Shown here in pieces: positions 10,592 through 20,739 of a stretch of 64,000 nucleotides of DNA; position 1 is the first letter of the stretch, and each line of letters begins with the position of its first letter. The stretch is from Euclidia mi (Eukaryota; Arthropoda; Insecta; Lepidoptera; Erebidae), in assembly GCA_944739405.2 (NCBI GenBank), contig OX123190.2, positions 25,642,807 through 25,706,806 of the forward strand, written 5' to 3'. The translations under genes were made by a program, and so were the position numbers. The notes under the pieces are model-generated. The model saw only the letters and a program-made list of their open reading frames with translations. It made no database searches and was not told where the DNA came from.

Positions 10592-11454
10592 GGAAGCGGA
10601 CCGAGACGTACAACACGGCGCACGTAGCTCCCCTTAGCGGTTTTCACGGTATCAACGCGGGTTGTACCGTCCTTGGAAGTATGCAATTTCTCCATGAAAG
10701 CGGCGGAGCATTATCATGTATTATGACGACCACCGTACCCTCCTGTATAGGGGATGCAGGACTATTCCACTTGGATCTAGCCTGAAGCTGGTGTAGATAT
10801 TCCGCACGCCAGCGCCGCCAGAACGACTGTACGAGTTTATCCAGCAGAGCAAGCTTGAAGAGTCTGCTTCAGGAGCCGGAAATGACGATAATGGCACTGT
10901 GTTTAGAAAATGTGCAGGGCTTAACGCGGATGGCTCTGCAGGGTAACTACTCAATGCCGTGAGCGGACGCGAGTTGATCAGTGCCTCGACTTGTGCAAGG
11001 ACAGCCAAAAGCTCTTCGTAAGAGAGGATCTGTTGACTTTAACTTTGAAGAGATGCGTTTCAATTACTTTGACCATGCTTTCCCAACATCCACCGAAATG
11101 TGGTGATGCTGGTGGAATAAACTTCCAGTCAATATGATCTATAGAAAGTTCTTCCTGAAGACGAGTACGATAACCCGCGGCGTGATTGAAACAAGTAGCG
11201 GGAACAAGTTCAATCGATTTACTAACGCGGTTGGCGACAAAAGTCTGCCAGCGATGAGGAGAAGAATGAATCCAAGCGAGCACTACTTTGGAGTCAGAAA
11301 ATGTGTATATTTTATTAATAGGGTAGTGGGGCAATAATGTGTCTTGAACCTTGCGGAGCAACTGAGACAGCAGAAGGGCCGCGCACAACTCCAGTCTCGC
11401 AACCGAAATGGTTTTAATAGGCGAGACCTTGGACTTGGCACAAACTAACTGCAC
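10592..11454 (-). pseudogene. pol: BEL-B RNase H / integrase remnant
   Basis: Read leftward from 11454, the frame starts with the RNase H segment (LELCAA and FSDSK motifs). Near 11175 it jumps directly to the late integrase segment around the catalytic Glu (GGCWESM). BEL-C has about 1 kb between these points, so the zinc-binding domain and the first two integrase Asp residues are deleted while the frame is kept. Downstream, a frameshift near 11030-11045 moves the C-terminal integrase/DUF5641-like part to another frame (10721-11008), and further disruptions follow. It cannot integrate DNA. Confidence 0.8.
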
Positions 11455-11462
11455 CGAGTAGT

Positions 11463-12057
11463 TAGAACCAATGCGGACTTGCAGATATACGACTCCACTC
11501 CTCCACGCTCGCTTGGGTCAGCGAAACCTATTAAGTTGATGGGACATCCATCTACTAACCCAAGATGACGCGGAATAGTAATTTGATTGAGCGCGGTAAG
11601 CTCAATACAAAACTGGCCCCAAGCGGCGACAATATGGTCAGGGGGTGTTTCATCCCACTTACACTTTCATAGCCAAAGCTCTTTGATCAAGAGCTTGGCG
11701 TACAAAATTGTGGGAGCCATAAACCCCATTATGTCCCATAGTCGAGCCACTGTGGACAGCATAGTACGTTTGGTGCACTTATCATCTGGCGCTGAGACGT
11801 CAAACTGTAAACTATCACAGGATTTGTCCCAGCGTAAACCGAGAACTTTATGCGGTACAGACTTCTCAAACTCAATGTCTGGAGAAGTTTTATGAGAATC
11901 TGGTATGCGTGCGAGAACCTCCTTAGAGTTACTTGTTCATTTGACAAGATCAATTTGGCCTCGCTTGAAAAACTGAATAAGCTCTTCACAAAGCGAAATT
12001 GCTAGCGGAGCGGATATGACACTACAGGCAATGTCATCCATATACAAAGCGGAAGCG
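11463..12057 (-). pseudogene. pol: BEL-B reverse transcriptase, C-terminal half
   Basis: The plus-strand DNA here matches BEL-C 31800-32395 base for base over long stretches. It includes the segment encoding the YMDD catalytic loop near 12015-12055. Several substitutions create stops (one in the Trp codon of the VKW segment). Upstream RT sequence is missing: the homology ends at 12050-12058, where the decamer array begins. An RT unable to form its fingers and palm would be inactive. Confidence 0.75.
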
Positions 12058-13026
12058 TAGTATAGTATAGTGTAGCGTAGCGTAGCTTAGCATAGCATAG
12101 CATAGCTTAGCATAGCGTAGCATAGCGTAGCATAGCGTAGCATAGCGTAGCATAGCGTAGCATAGCGTAGCATAGCGTAGCATAGCGTAGCATAGCGTAG
12201 CATAGCGTAGCATAGCGTAGCATAGCGTAGCATAGCGTAGCATAGCGTAGCATAGCGTAGCATAGCGTAGCATAGCGTAGCATAGCGTAGCATAGCGTAG
12301 CATAGCGTAGCATAGCGTAGCATAGCGTAGCATAGCGTAGCATAGCGTAGCATAGCGTAGCATAGCGTAGCATAGCGTAGCATAGCGTAGCATAGCGTAG
12401 CATAGCGTAGCATAGCGTAGCATAGCGTAGCATAGCGTAGCATAGCGTAGCATAGCGTAGCATAGCGTAGCATAGCGTAGCATAGCGTAGCATAGCGTAG
12501 CATAGCGTAGCATAGCGTAGCATAGCGTAGCATAGCGTAGCATAGCGTAGCATAGCGTAGCATAGCGTAGCATAGCGTAGCATAGCGTAGCATAGCGTAG
12601 CATAGCGTAGCATAGCGTAGCATAGCGTAGCATAGCGTAGCATAGCGTAGCATAGCGTAGCATAGCGTAGCATAGCGTAGCATAGCGTAGCATAGCGTAG
12701 CATAGCGTAGCATAGCGTAGCATAGCGTAGCATAGCATAGCATAGCATAGCATAGCATAGCATAGCGTAGCATAGCGTAGCATAGCGTAGCATAGCGTAG
12801 CATAGCGTAGCATAGCGTAGCATAGCGTAGCATAGCGTAGCATAGCGTAGCATAGCGTAGCATAGCGTAGCATAGCGTAGCATAGCGTAGCATAGCGTAG
12901 CATAGCGTAGCATAGCATGGCATCGCATAGCATGGCGTAGCATAGCATAGCATGGCGTAGCATAGCATAGCATGGCGTAGCATAGCATAGCATGGCATAT
13001 CATAGCATAGCATAGCATAGCATAGC
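12058..13026. repeat. Decamer satellite (CATAGCGTAG)n inside BEL-B
   Basis: About 97 tandem decamers run almost without interruption. Nearly all units between 12121 and 12900 are CATAGCGTAG, apart from a short CATAGCATAG block at 12731-12764. The left edge (12058-12115) and right edge (12911-13026) are variable, with CATGGCGTAG units repeating every 20 bases on the right. The unit is effectively a TAGC(A/G) pentamer pair. All three minus-strand frames stay open because 10 is not a multiple of 3 and the reverse unit has no stop, giving 303-319-codon artefact ORFs. It lies between RT and protease sequence of BEL-B and replaces roughly 750 bp found in BEL-C (about 32395-33145). Confidence 0.97.
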
Positions 13027-13037
13027 TAATTAGTGCT

Positions 13038-13886
13038 TTATTTTACACACAGTTTCAGCACCCACCTTGATCTCTTGAGAACAGAACAACAACAAGACGT
13101 AATACAATGAGAAGTATGTAACGTAGGTACGGTACCCATAATCACATACCCAAATACCGTCTCAATAGCGGGTGGTAAATCATATCGCTCACTACGTACT
13201 ATTTTAGTTAGTAGCAAGTGCGGAAATATTGAAGCTCCGATCAAAAGATCAATGCCTGCCGGATTCACAATCTCCGCGTCTGCCAGCGGCAATGACTCGA
13301 GGTGAGTGAGTGATGCTACGTCTACATTAGCGTTCGGCAATGCGTCCGTGATACGCTCCACGATAAGCGAAGAAATGTTAAAATTAATATCCCTATCAAA
13401 ACGCGAATGTATTTTAATATCTACGGCACCCTTGCAATGTTTTTCTGACCCGCCGATTCCTTTGACCACTGAACTAGTATTTCTAAAGTTATTCCACAAT
13501 CCGAGGCGTTTGAAACATTCCAATGTTATTAAATTGGTCTGAGACGCGTTATCGAGTAGACACCGCACCATGTGCGGTGACCCATTAACATCATATACGA
13601 TAACTTGCGCTGTAGCTAACAGAACAGTCTTAGACGTCATACACCGCGGCTTAGCACTGCTCTGATCACTACAAGCGCGCGAAGGCCGTCCGCGCGTGCA
13701 CGCCGCCCGCGCAATGGATGTCGTACACAACGATATTTCATTCTGGATGGTGGGAGGCGCAGTTATCGTAGCCTGCACCTGCGACGTTAGCGGCCTGGCT
13801 TGACAACGGGCTACCTTTATCGAAATGTAACAGTGAATGGTGTCGTTGATTACATGAGCGGCATCTCGTTCTACTAGAACAATCAC
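13038..13886 (-). pseudogene. pro: BEL-B protease region
   Basis: A 282-codon open frame aligns with the protease part of BEL-C. It contains an active-site region LLDNASQ (BEL-C: LLDSASQ) near 13565, a GIGG segment and an IDLLIGA...FP core near 13240. The last residues derive from sequence next to the decamer array rather than from pol. The N-terminal 50 or so residues are out of frame relative to gag, because a frameshift near 13740-13880 separates it from the gag frame ending at 13738. The protease would have matured Gag-Pol. Confidence 0.75.
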
Positions 13887-15047
13887 TCGTTTTATGCTTT
13901 ATACTTAAGCAATTAATGCATGCTTTGTTATCTTTTACACATTTCAAACGAGCGGTCGGATTTAAATGATTAAAAGCGGGACATTTATAGAAATGGTCGT
14001 GCACTATATTACTGCACAGACACTTCTGTGAATTACTACTATTAGATTCCGAGCATGTTACGTAAGATTGTGGATTAGGGACCGAGTTATTATTATTATT
14101 TTGCGCTTTTTTCAACCTTTGTTTGCTGCTGTTAGTGTTAGACGGGCCAGGTGAACCAGACTGCGTATTATGAAATATTCGACACTGATCTTTGATGAAC
14201 GAAATAAAACTATCTAATGTAGGTATTTTATTATTGCGTTCCGTCATCTCGAAAGCACGAATTGTTTCAGTGTCAAACTTTTTTAAAGCGAGTTGAAGCA
14301 ACATAAAGTCGGAAAGATCTTCTAATTTTAAGTTCCTAAGAGAATTAATCGCGGTTACGAAGTTATCAATAAACAGCTAGAAATTCGAGACAGATGCGGC
14401 ACCGGACAGTTTAAGATTTAAAGCTTGGTTAAAGTAGGTAGACGCTAGGACGCGCGTGTCATGATATATATCAAGTAGTGACTGAAAAATGACCTGATAA
14501 TTCTCAGCACTGGGTGTGACACCTGCAAATACGGACTGGGCCTTCGGTGACAGTTTACCTATTAAATAGTACAACCTGTCAGCATCTGTCAGAGAACCAT
14601 TATCGTGCATTATCGTGACTTAAAACTCGCATAGAATAACGGCCAGTTTCGTATATCGCCATCAAACGACACAATCTCGATTGGCGGTAACTTCGTCGTG
14701 CGAGCCGCGGCAACGGGCTGTGCCGAATATTTACCCTCCAATTGCGATTGTATACGCTATATATAAAGGTCCTCAAATGAGGTGTACGCCTGATAATTCG
14801 GTTGTTCATCAGGATTGATAGAAAGCAATCTTGCGTTATAATCGTCTAACAACTTATGAAAATCTGTTCGAATACTATCTACTGTCATACAATAGCTGAG
14901 AAATGACTCCCTATTACTATCGGAAATAGCAGCGATTTTTGAGCGCTCATAAATGTTTTGAATACGCTCAAATAAAATATTGCGTTTTGCTTCTAAGATT
15001 GTCATCTCTTTGTCTTCCGACACGCGTGACTTCTTTTGTTGTGACAT
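13738..15047 (-). pseudogene. gag: BEL-B gag
   Basis: The start codon at 15045-15047 begins a Lys/Glu-rich N-terminal region matching BEL-C and BEL-D. A frameshift ends the first part at 14757. Homology continues through 14610-14377, ending in a TAG at 14377-14379 that is also present at the same codon in BEL-C. It then continues through 14304-13738, which carries two Cys/His zinc-knuckle clusters. This copy is broken in at least three places. The last frame overlaps the protease frame because of a further shift. Confidence 0.8.
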
Positions 15048-15371
15048 GCTTACGTAAGTATAAGCTAATGAGACCGAAACAAAATAAGAATATCTAATGT
15101 ACCTATTATTTTACCTAAGCAGGCTAAGTAGGCAACACTTTAGAGCTGTGGAATTAAAAGTTGCTCGAAATATGAGATTTACAAGACAACTATGATAGTT
15201 CCAGAAATAATAATTGAGTAAGTAGGTAGCTACATAAAAGTTTACCTACTGATGCGGGTGGAAACAACCATGTGACGGTTATGTGAATGGACTAGGAGTA
15301 TAGCTAGGTGTTATAACTGCGATATAACGTATTAAAACGTAAATGAATCCGCCTCGTATGGATAAAAAAAA
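15048..15371 (-). other. BEL-B 5' untranslated region
   Basis: This leader between LTR and gag aligns with 35134-35459 of BEL-C. No reading frame was found. The segment next to the LTR begins, in sense, with a T-rich run. Confidence 0.65.
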
Positions 15372-15996
15372 TGGTTCGGCGTTACACCGAAACCAAAGGT
15401 TCTAGGCGACTTGGAGAAGGAAATGGACTGTATCTAAAGGATGGCGAGTTCTAGTCGCCTAGGATTGGAATGGGAAGAGGATTGTGAGTGGGTATAGGAT
15501 ATTCTAAGGATGCTGAAGGGGGCACCTACCTTGTACGTCAGTCCTCTTTCCTTGCAAAGGTTCCTAGGCGATTTGGGAAAAAATGGAATGTATCTAGGAT
15601 GGCGAGTTCTGGTCGCCTAGGATTGGAATGGGAGAGAAAGTATGGTGTAGAAAGGAACCTCTTACCTTGCACGGCAATCTTCTTCTTCTCAGAAGGGGAG
15701 TCTCCTGGTGTTTTCGAAATGAAGCTGCTTGATTCACTCCACTACACAAATCACTTTCACTCGCGAGCGGTTTTGTTGAGTTTTGTATAAGCGGTAATAA
15801 TTATAGCGGTGCGGTGCGGTATGGCGGACACGATCTCAGCGTCTCGAATGTTTTGCGTCGCCGTTGAGCAAGGCGGTCAATAGCGAGGTGTTTCGGGAAG
15901 GGATTTATGAAAAGGATCGCTCGGATTGGCCGAGCAGCGACGAACCATTGACGTTGACGTGATTAGTTCTCGATGGAAAGGTAGATGGCGCTACCA
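15372..15996 (-). repeat. BEL-B 5' LTR (right side), mosaic
   Basis: The segment begins TGGTTCGGCGT and ends GGCGCTACCA. Its first 180 bases resemble the BEL-C-type LTR (the GAGTGGGTATAGGATAT segment). From about 15556 it restarts with a second LTR-start-like stretch that matches the left LTR of BEL-B. It is therefore longer than its partner and appears to be a hybrid of two LTR types. Confidence 0.75.
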
Positions 15997-16167
15997 TATC
16001 CCCCCGGCCCTAAAGGGTTGCCTTTAAAAGAAATAGAATTGAACTTAGCTATGTTGGGTGTACTACCGCATAACCCATCAATAGGCTAAGACAGCGATAT
16101 GATAATAAAATTAATCTAAATTAACTTTAGCGATTAGTTCTCGATGGAAAGGTAGATGGCGCTACCA
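15997..16167 (-). repeat. Extra 3'-UTR copy plus LTR tip at BEL-B right end
   Basis: 15997-16132 duplicates the BEL-B 3' UTR (10341-10477). 16133-16167 repeats the last 35 bases of the LTR, again ending GGCGCTACCA. The AAGGG target duplication follows directly, so this extra block is inside the inserted unit. Confidence 0.85.
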
Positions 16168-16202
16168 AAGGGCGATGTCCATACATTGCCATAATGGCTT
16201 AA

Positions 16203-17123
16203 TTGCTAATTTTAACGAAACTCCAGAGGACTCGTGACAGTAAATTACTACAAAGGTTCTGGGAGCTTGAAGAGCTGCCAAGCAAGCCAATTCTTGGTGA
16301 AAAGGAAAGGGCTTGTGAAAAACATTTTATGCAAAATACTGTCCGGTTAAGAAACGGGCGCTGTAGTGTTCACTTACCTTTAAAGTGTTCCCCAAATAAT
16401 CTAGGTGAATCTTACAATACTGCTATAAAACGCTTAATGAATCTAGAAGCAAGATTCAGAAAAAATCCTACCCTAAAATGCCAATATCGTAAATTCATGA
16501 AAGAATATGAAGACTTAGGGCACATGTTGGAGTCTTCAGAATATAAACCTTTTCCCTCATATTTGCTCTGCCCCCATGCTGTATTTAAGGCTAACAGTGA
16601 GTCTTCAAAAATTCGTGTCGTTTTCGATGGATCCGTCCCTACATCTTCTGGTCTATCTGTCAACGACATACACATGGTGGGCCCAAATATACAGGATTCT
16701 CTCTTCTCCCTTTTAATTCGGTTGATGTCATGGAGAGAAGATGAGTCCTTGCCCATCAGAACAATGCAGTTGAATACTCTCGCTTGTGGAACCACACGTG
16801 CGAGCTATTTGAGCACTCGCTGTCTTTGGCGAGTGGGCGAGGAGTGTGAGGACGTAATGATCAAGTCAATAATAAAATATTTAATCACGGGCTGTGATGA
16901 TGAACAAGAATTACGCGATATACAAAATTTTATATCGTTGGAATTAAAAACGGCACGTTTTAATTTACGGAAATATAAAACCAATTCTACAATTCTTTTC
17001 CATAATTCACCTAGAAATACACAAGATAATTTAACTTTAAGTGAAGCATCAAGTACGCTGGGTCTTGACTGGGACCCTAAATTAGATAATTTAAATTTCC
17101 CTACCTGTACAGTTAAAATCTGA
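16203..17123 (+). pseudogene. pol: BEL-A reverse transcriptase remnant
   Basis: The frame carries the FWELEE motif that begins BEL/Pao RT (residues 18-23) and the spacer segment. It also has a KIRVVFDGS block and the VGPN(I)Q motif near residues 140-170. It then jumps from the fingers directly into the thumb-proximal part, so about 30-40 residues including the first catalytic Asp are absent. The position normally holding YVDD reads IIKY before LITG, so the catalytic pair is lost too. RT activity is impossible. The true start lies upstream of BEL-B, and the fragment resumes after the AAGGG duplication. Confidence 0.8.
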
Positions 17124-17499
17124 CAGTGATGAAATTACTAAAAGGAGTATATTATTTAGTTCATTTTAAATTTTTGATCCATTGGGGCTATTGAGTCCAT
17201 GTATCATTCAAGCTAAAATGATGCTACAAAGTTTGTGGCTACAGAAGATAGACTGGGATCAACCAGTTCCCTCTGAAATAAAAAATAGTTGGTTGAAATT
17301 TTCCAATAACTTAGGTTCCTTGTTGAATTTACAAGTCCCTAGACGAGTTTTGTGTAACTCACCTAAAATTATAGAAATTAATTCATTTAGTGATGCGTCA
17401 CAGAGGAGCTACGGGGCATGTGTGTACCTAAAAGGAGCTGAAAATGATTGCCCTGTTTTAAAGTCCATTGATGAAAGTAGTTTACCTGAAACAAAATAA
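17124..17499 (+). pseudogene. pol: BEL-A RT connection / RNase H start
   Basis: After a frameshift near 17120, the frame 17182-17499 matches the RT thumb/connection and the beginning of RNase H. The first RNase H Asp lies in an FSDAS motif near 17385-17400. A TAA at 17497-17499 ends it; the sequence beyond is AT-rich and not clearly coding, so the rest of RNase H is probably lost. Confidence 0.7.
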
Positions 17500-17879
17500 A
17501 TATAGGTAAAAATACAAATAAAAATAAAAAACTTACCTAATTCCATCCTGAATACTCCTCTCGTCGCAGGTTCCCAGCTCCTAGAAGATTCCGCATCTGA
17601 AACAAACTCATTAGAAACACAAAATTCATTAGTCACTAATGTAAACAAACCAATAAAAAATAATAATATAAATACTTACCATAACACCCATGAAAAATTC
17701 CAAACTGTAATAAAAAATTATAATTATAGTAACTTAAATAGACTCATTAGAATAGTGGCATGGGTGAGACGATTTTGTTTTGTTTGTTATAAACTACGTA
17801 ACAATAAAAATAAAAATATGTTATCACTTACCGTTAATGAGTTAGATGACTCATTCCATTATCTGTGTCGTTAGGCTCA
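17500..17879 (+). other. Degraded BEL-A RNase H interval
   Basis: The interval is AT-rich with many stops. It has no recognisable motif beyond an LLSSR-like degraded stretch and is presumably decayed RNase H and linker. Confidence 0.4.
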
Positions 17880-18475
17880 GTATGAATGCTTTCCGCATGA
17901 ATGCGCTGCACTACATAATAATAAGTCAAAACTTTTAGCTTTGTCGCCTTTTTTAGATAAGGATAATTTAATTAGAGTTGGAGGACGACTAAAGTCTTCA
18001 ACCTATAGTTTTAATAAAAAACATCCAATATTGCTCGACTCATCGCACCATTTGACTAAACTTTTATTTGAGTGAGAACATTTACGTAATAATGCACGCC
18101 AGCCCGCAGCTGTTATTATCTTTGATAAGAGATTACGTATGACCGATAAATGGCAGAAGGTTAGCTCGGCGCACGGTTCATAAATGTGTGCGATGTTGTC
18201 GTGTCCAAGGCAAGACTCTTTGCCCTCAAATGGGCCACTTACCTACTCAGAGGGTATCAGCTGGTTTCCCATTTAGTTCAGTGGGTATAGACTTTGCTGG
18301 GCCTTTTTACATAATAATCCGTAAAGGTAAGGGTGCTAGGATAATTAAATGTTTCCTATGCCTATTTTTGTGCTTGCATTATAGATGCGTGCACTTGGAA
18401 GCAGTCAGTGACCTTAGCAAGGACGCATTTATAATGACCTTGCACAGATTTATTTCTCGCCGTGGCAAGCCGTAG
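17880..18475 (+). pseudogene. pol: BEL-A integrase, zinc-binding domain and core start
   Basis: The plus-strand translation shows an IRVGGRL motif (near 17965), the integrase zinc-binding region with a TGA stop near 18074, and a CxRC-type pair (18194). The frame 18188-18475 continues with the SVGIDFAGP block containing the first catalytic Asp (near 18285). It ends at a TAG at 18473-18475 where a -1 shift moves the core to another frame. Confidence 0.75.
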
Positions 18476-19188
18476 AAATATTCAATGACAAAGGTTCTAA
18501 TTTCATCGCTGCTGCCAAAGATATCGGAGCTTTCTTAAAAACTGATAATCAGGCCATATCTGAATTTGCAGTTCATGAAAATATAAAATTTATTTTCTCA
18601 CCTGCTCACGCTCCTCACTTTGGCGGCATCTGGGAAGCCGGAGTAAAATCCGCTAAATATCACCTTAAAAGAGTTATGGGGAAAATACATCTCACTTTTG
18701 AAGAGACAACTACTCTTTTCGCACAAGTGGAGGCAGTCCTTAACAGTCGTCCCCTGTGTCCTCTCTCCTCATCACCTGATGACTACCTTCCTTTGTCCCC
18801 AGGCCACTTTCTTATTGGAAAGCCTCTGAAGGCGCCACCGGCACCCAATCTTGAAGACAGCAGGGAGAACCACTTGCAGCGGTACTCACGATTACAACAA
18901 ATACACCAGCAATTCTGGTCGCGCTGGCATCGTGAATACGTGCACGAGCTGCAGCAACGCATGAAATGGAAGACTGGAACAAGGTCCCTAAATATCGGCG
19001 AGCTCGTACTGATACAAGAAGATCACGCACCACCGCTATGTTGGCGCTTGGGACGAGTTCTCCGCTTATTCCCCGGTCCTGATGGGGTCTCGAGAGTAGC
19101 GGACTTGAAGACGACACGAGGCGTCGTGCGCCGAGCACTGGTGCGCCTGTGTCCCCTGCCAACAGCAGAAAAATTACAGCAGGGTTGA
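18476..19188 (+). pseudogene. pol: BEL-A integrase core and C-terminal domain (DUF5641-like)
   Basis: The frame is open from about 18480. The second catalytic Asp lies in an NDKGSNF motif (near 18485) and the catalytic Glu in GIWEAG (near 18632). A long C-terminal region follows with NSRPL, LSPGHFLIG and FW.RW..EY blocks, and it ends at a TGA at 19186-19188, 25 bases before the 3' LTR. The catalytic triad residues of this half are intact, so this is the best-preserved part of BEL-A, but it is disconnected from its N-terminus. Confidence 0.8.
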
Positions 19189-19213
19189 AAGACAAGCCTT
19201 TCAACGGGCGGGA

Positions 19214-19454
19214 AGATGTTCCAGCCCAAACGCCTAATACTCAAATATTTTTAATAATTAAACTTTGCTCCCACAATATTGTTAGGCGCTTATTATTGAA
19301 GGTGGTTGTAAAACTTTTTATAATTAATTCACTTGCTCTGTAGAACGCCACGAACACGCATCTCTGTTGTTAAGAACTTATAATAAACCTGGAATTTGAA
19401 GACATTTCGGTTTTTGTATTTCGAAGAATTCCCTTACTTGAAGAATATCAAACA
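19214..19454 (+). repeat. BEL-A 3' LTR
   Basis: The LTR is 241 bp and aligns end to end with 6641-6881 with about 12 differences. It ends AAACA and is followed by the target duplication CATAC at 19455-19459. Confidence 0.9.
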
Positions 19455-19459
19455 CATAC

Positions 19460-20124
19460 AAAGATGTAGCTATGATAGAGCGAGAAATTTACAATTTAGA
19501 CTAGCGGAGTCAATTTGGTCTCAACTAGTCTAAGCCAACCGTGGTTGTGAATTAACGAATAAGCGTCGTTGAAGTTATTCGACGAATTCGCTTGTAAAGT
19601 TACCACGACTCTACTGCAATACGCAACCCCTTAAATTCAGCTGACGCGTAAACTTTGCCCCAACTTTCCGTCGACACGAGTTATGTGAGCGGCAATTTAA
19701 TCGCAGCTTTATTAGTTGCGTAACATTTTTCTCGAGGGTATAGTACCCGAAATATTATTCTCGGATAGCGCAAGACAGTAACAGGTAAATGAGACTACTG
19801 CAATCATATTTGTATTGCTTAATTACGTATTAGGATCTGAACAGCCGAGGAAAGTTACCGACAGCGATAGCCTAGTAAGATGAAGAGAAGTCTGCCATTC
19901 AAGAGAGGCAATTTAATTGAATGCATAACGGGGTTGCTTAGTTTGCTCGGATATTACTTAGGGCTCATATGCACTATGCGGTTAGCCGCCATTAAAATAA
20001 GTGTGATGAGTACTACAGGTGAGAACACCGGAACCCTCCCTCGCTCCCCTCAATCCCATCAAAAAGATCGTACCTCCACTACTAGCTAACCTAGTAAATA
20101 ACAGAAAATAATAATAAGTAACAT
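19460..20124. other. Intergenic DNA, nothing recognised
   Basis: No repeat or coding frame is recognised between BEL-A and the SINE-like repeat. A 69-codon ORF at 19880 lacks motifs. Confidence 0.5.
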
Positions 20125-20355
20125 ACATATATACATAGACTCACGCCTGTTTCCCCGAAGGGGTAGGCAGGGGCATATTAAATGCCCAATTTTTGCCAGT
20201 GTTTTGATCCCACGTAATAGGTGGCAAGCCTATTGCCGCTTATCGGTATATTTTGTTTACCAGAGGCTCGTCCGTTGGTCGGCAGGTGCACCTCTTGCAG
20301 ATGTAGTTGGCTTGGGATCCTAAGTTCTTAGTGGGAACTCTATGCACCCTATAAT
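20125..20355 (-). mobile_element. SINE-like repeat, conserved-tail family, copy 1
   Basis: In sense (minus strand) it ends with GCCTACCCCTTCGGGG and AGGCGTGAGTCTATGTAT, then an ATGT-type microsatellite. It aligns along its full length with the plus-oriented copy at about 37392-37610. The last 110 bases are shared with the tRNA-headed SINE at 48109-48496. A tail shared by different elements is typical of SINEs mobilised by one LINE. Confidence 0.65.
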
Positions 20356-20463
20356 AAGTAAATGTATGTAAAAATTGTTAAAGGTCTAATATCTACAAAA
20401 TATGTTACTAGTACTGGCCATCTGTCGTGTATTGTCGGTAGACATGTAGACATTTATTTTAAA

Positions 20464-20655
20464 CTAGAGGACGCCAGCAGCTACGCCTGCATTATTTTAA
20501 AATTTACCCGTTTTGGCCGATCCCGTGGGAATTTCGGGAAATCCCTTCTTAGTGCACCCCTACGGTCCCCAAGGAACATACATGCTAAATTTCAGCTTCC
20601 TGCGCCCAATAGTTTCGCCTGTAGCGTGTCTGTCAGTCAGTCAGTAACGCAAGGA
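20464..20655 (-). mobile_element. Non-autonomous Helitron, copy 1
   Basis: In sense it starts TCCTTGCGTTACTGAC after an A and ends TCCTCTAG followed by T, the Helitron A^TC...CTAG^T rule. It aligns throughout with 40388-40583 and with the split copy at 25058-25475. It is about 190 bp long with no coding capacity. Confidence 0.75.
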
Positions 20656-20739
20656 TTTTATATATTAAGATTATATGTTTTCTTCTATGGTTCTAAATAA
20701 CGTTTTCATTTTTGCCACTCGTCGATGGGAAAACGTTGC

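Larger units (their letters stand above)
9882..16167 (-). mobile_element. BEL-B: BEL/Pao element inserted in BEL-A
   Basis: The element is on the minus strand and flanked by the exact 5-bp duplication AAGGG (9877-9881 and 16168-16172). Its gag, protease, RT, RNase H and integrase fragments align closely with BEL-C at 29124-35970, so it belongs to the same family but is far more rearranged. The integrase and RNase H are fused by a deletion, about 0.75 kb of protease/RT is replaced by a decamer array, and the right LTR region is a mosaic. It inserted after BEL-A, since it interrupts BEL-A's frame. Confidence 0.9.
6641..19454 (+). mobile_element. BEL-A: BEL/Pao LTR retrotransposon, with BEL-B nested inside
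   Basis: Two 241-bp LTRs (6641-6881 and 19214-19454) enclose gag, protease, RT, RNase H and integrase remnants on the plus strand in the BEL/Pao order. Identical 5-bp repeats CATAC (6636-6640 and 19455-19459) mark the insertion. By eye the LTRs differ at about 12 positions, roughly 95% identity, so the insertion is old. A second BEL element occupies 9882-16167. All BEL-A reading frames carry stops, frameshifts or deletions, including loss of RT catalytic residues. Confidence 0.92.

Noticed and set aside
12034..13018. Three overlapping minus-strand ORFs of 303-319 codons with a repeating LRYATLCYAM peptide
   Set aside because: They are the three frames of a decamer array with no stop on that strand. 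All give the same peptide in shifted phase, and none has a start or context of its own.
12058..13026. Telomeric or CRISPR-like array
   Set aside because: The unit is not the insect TTAGG repeat and there are no spacers between units.
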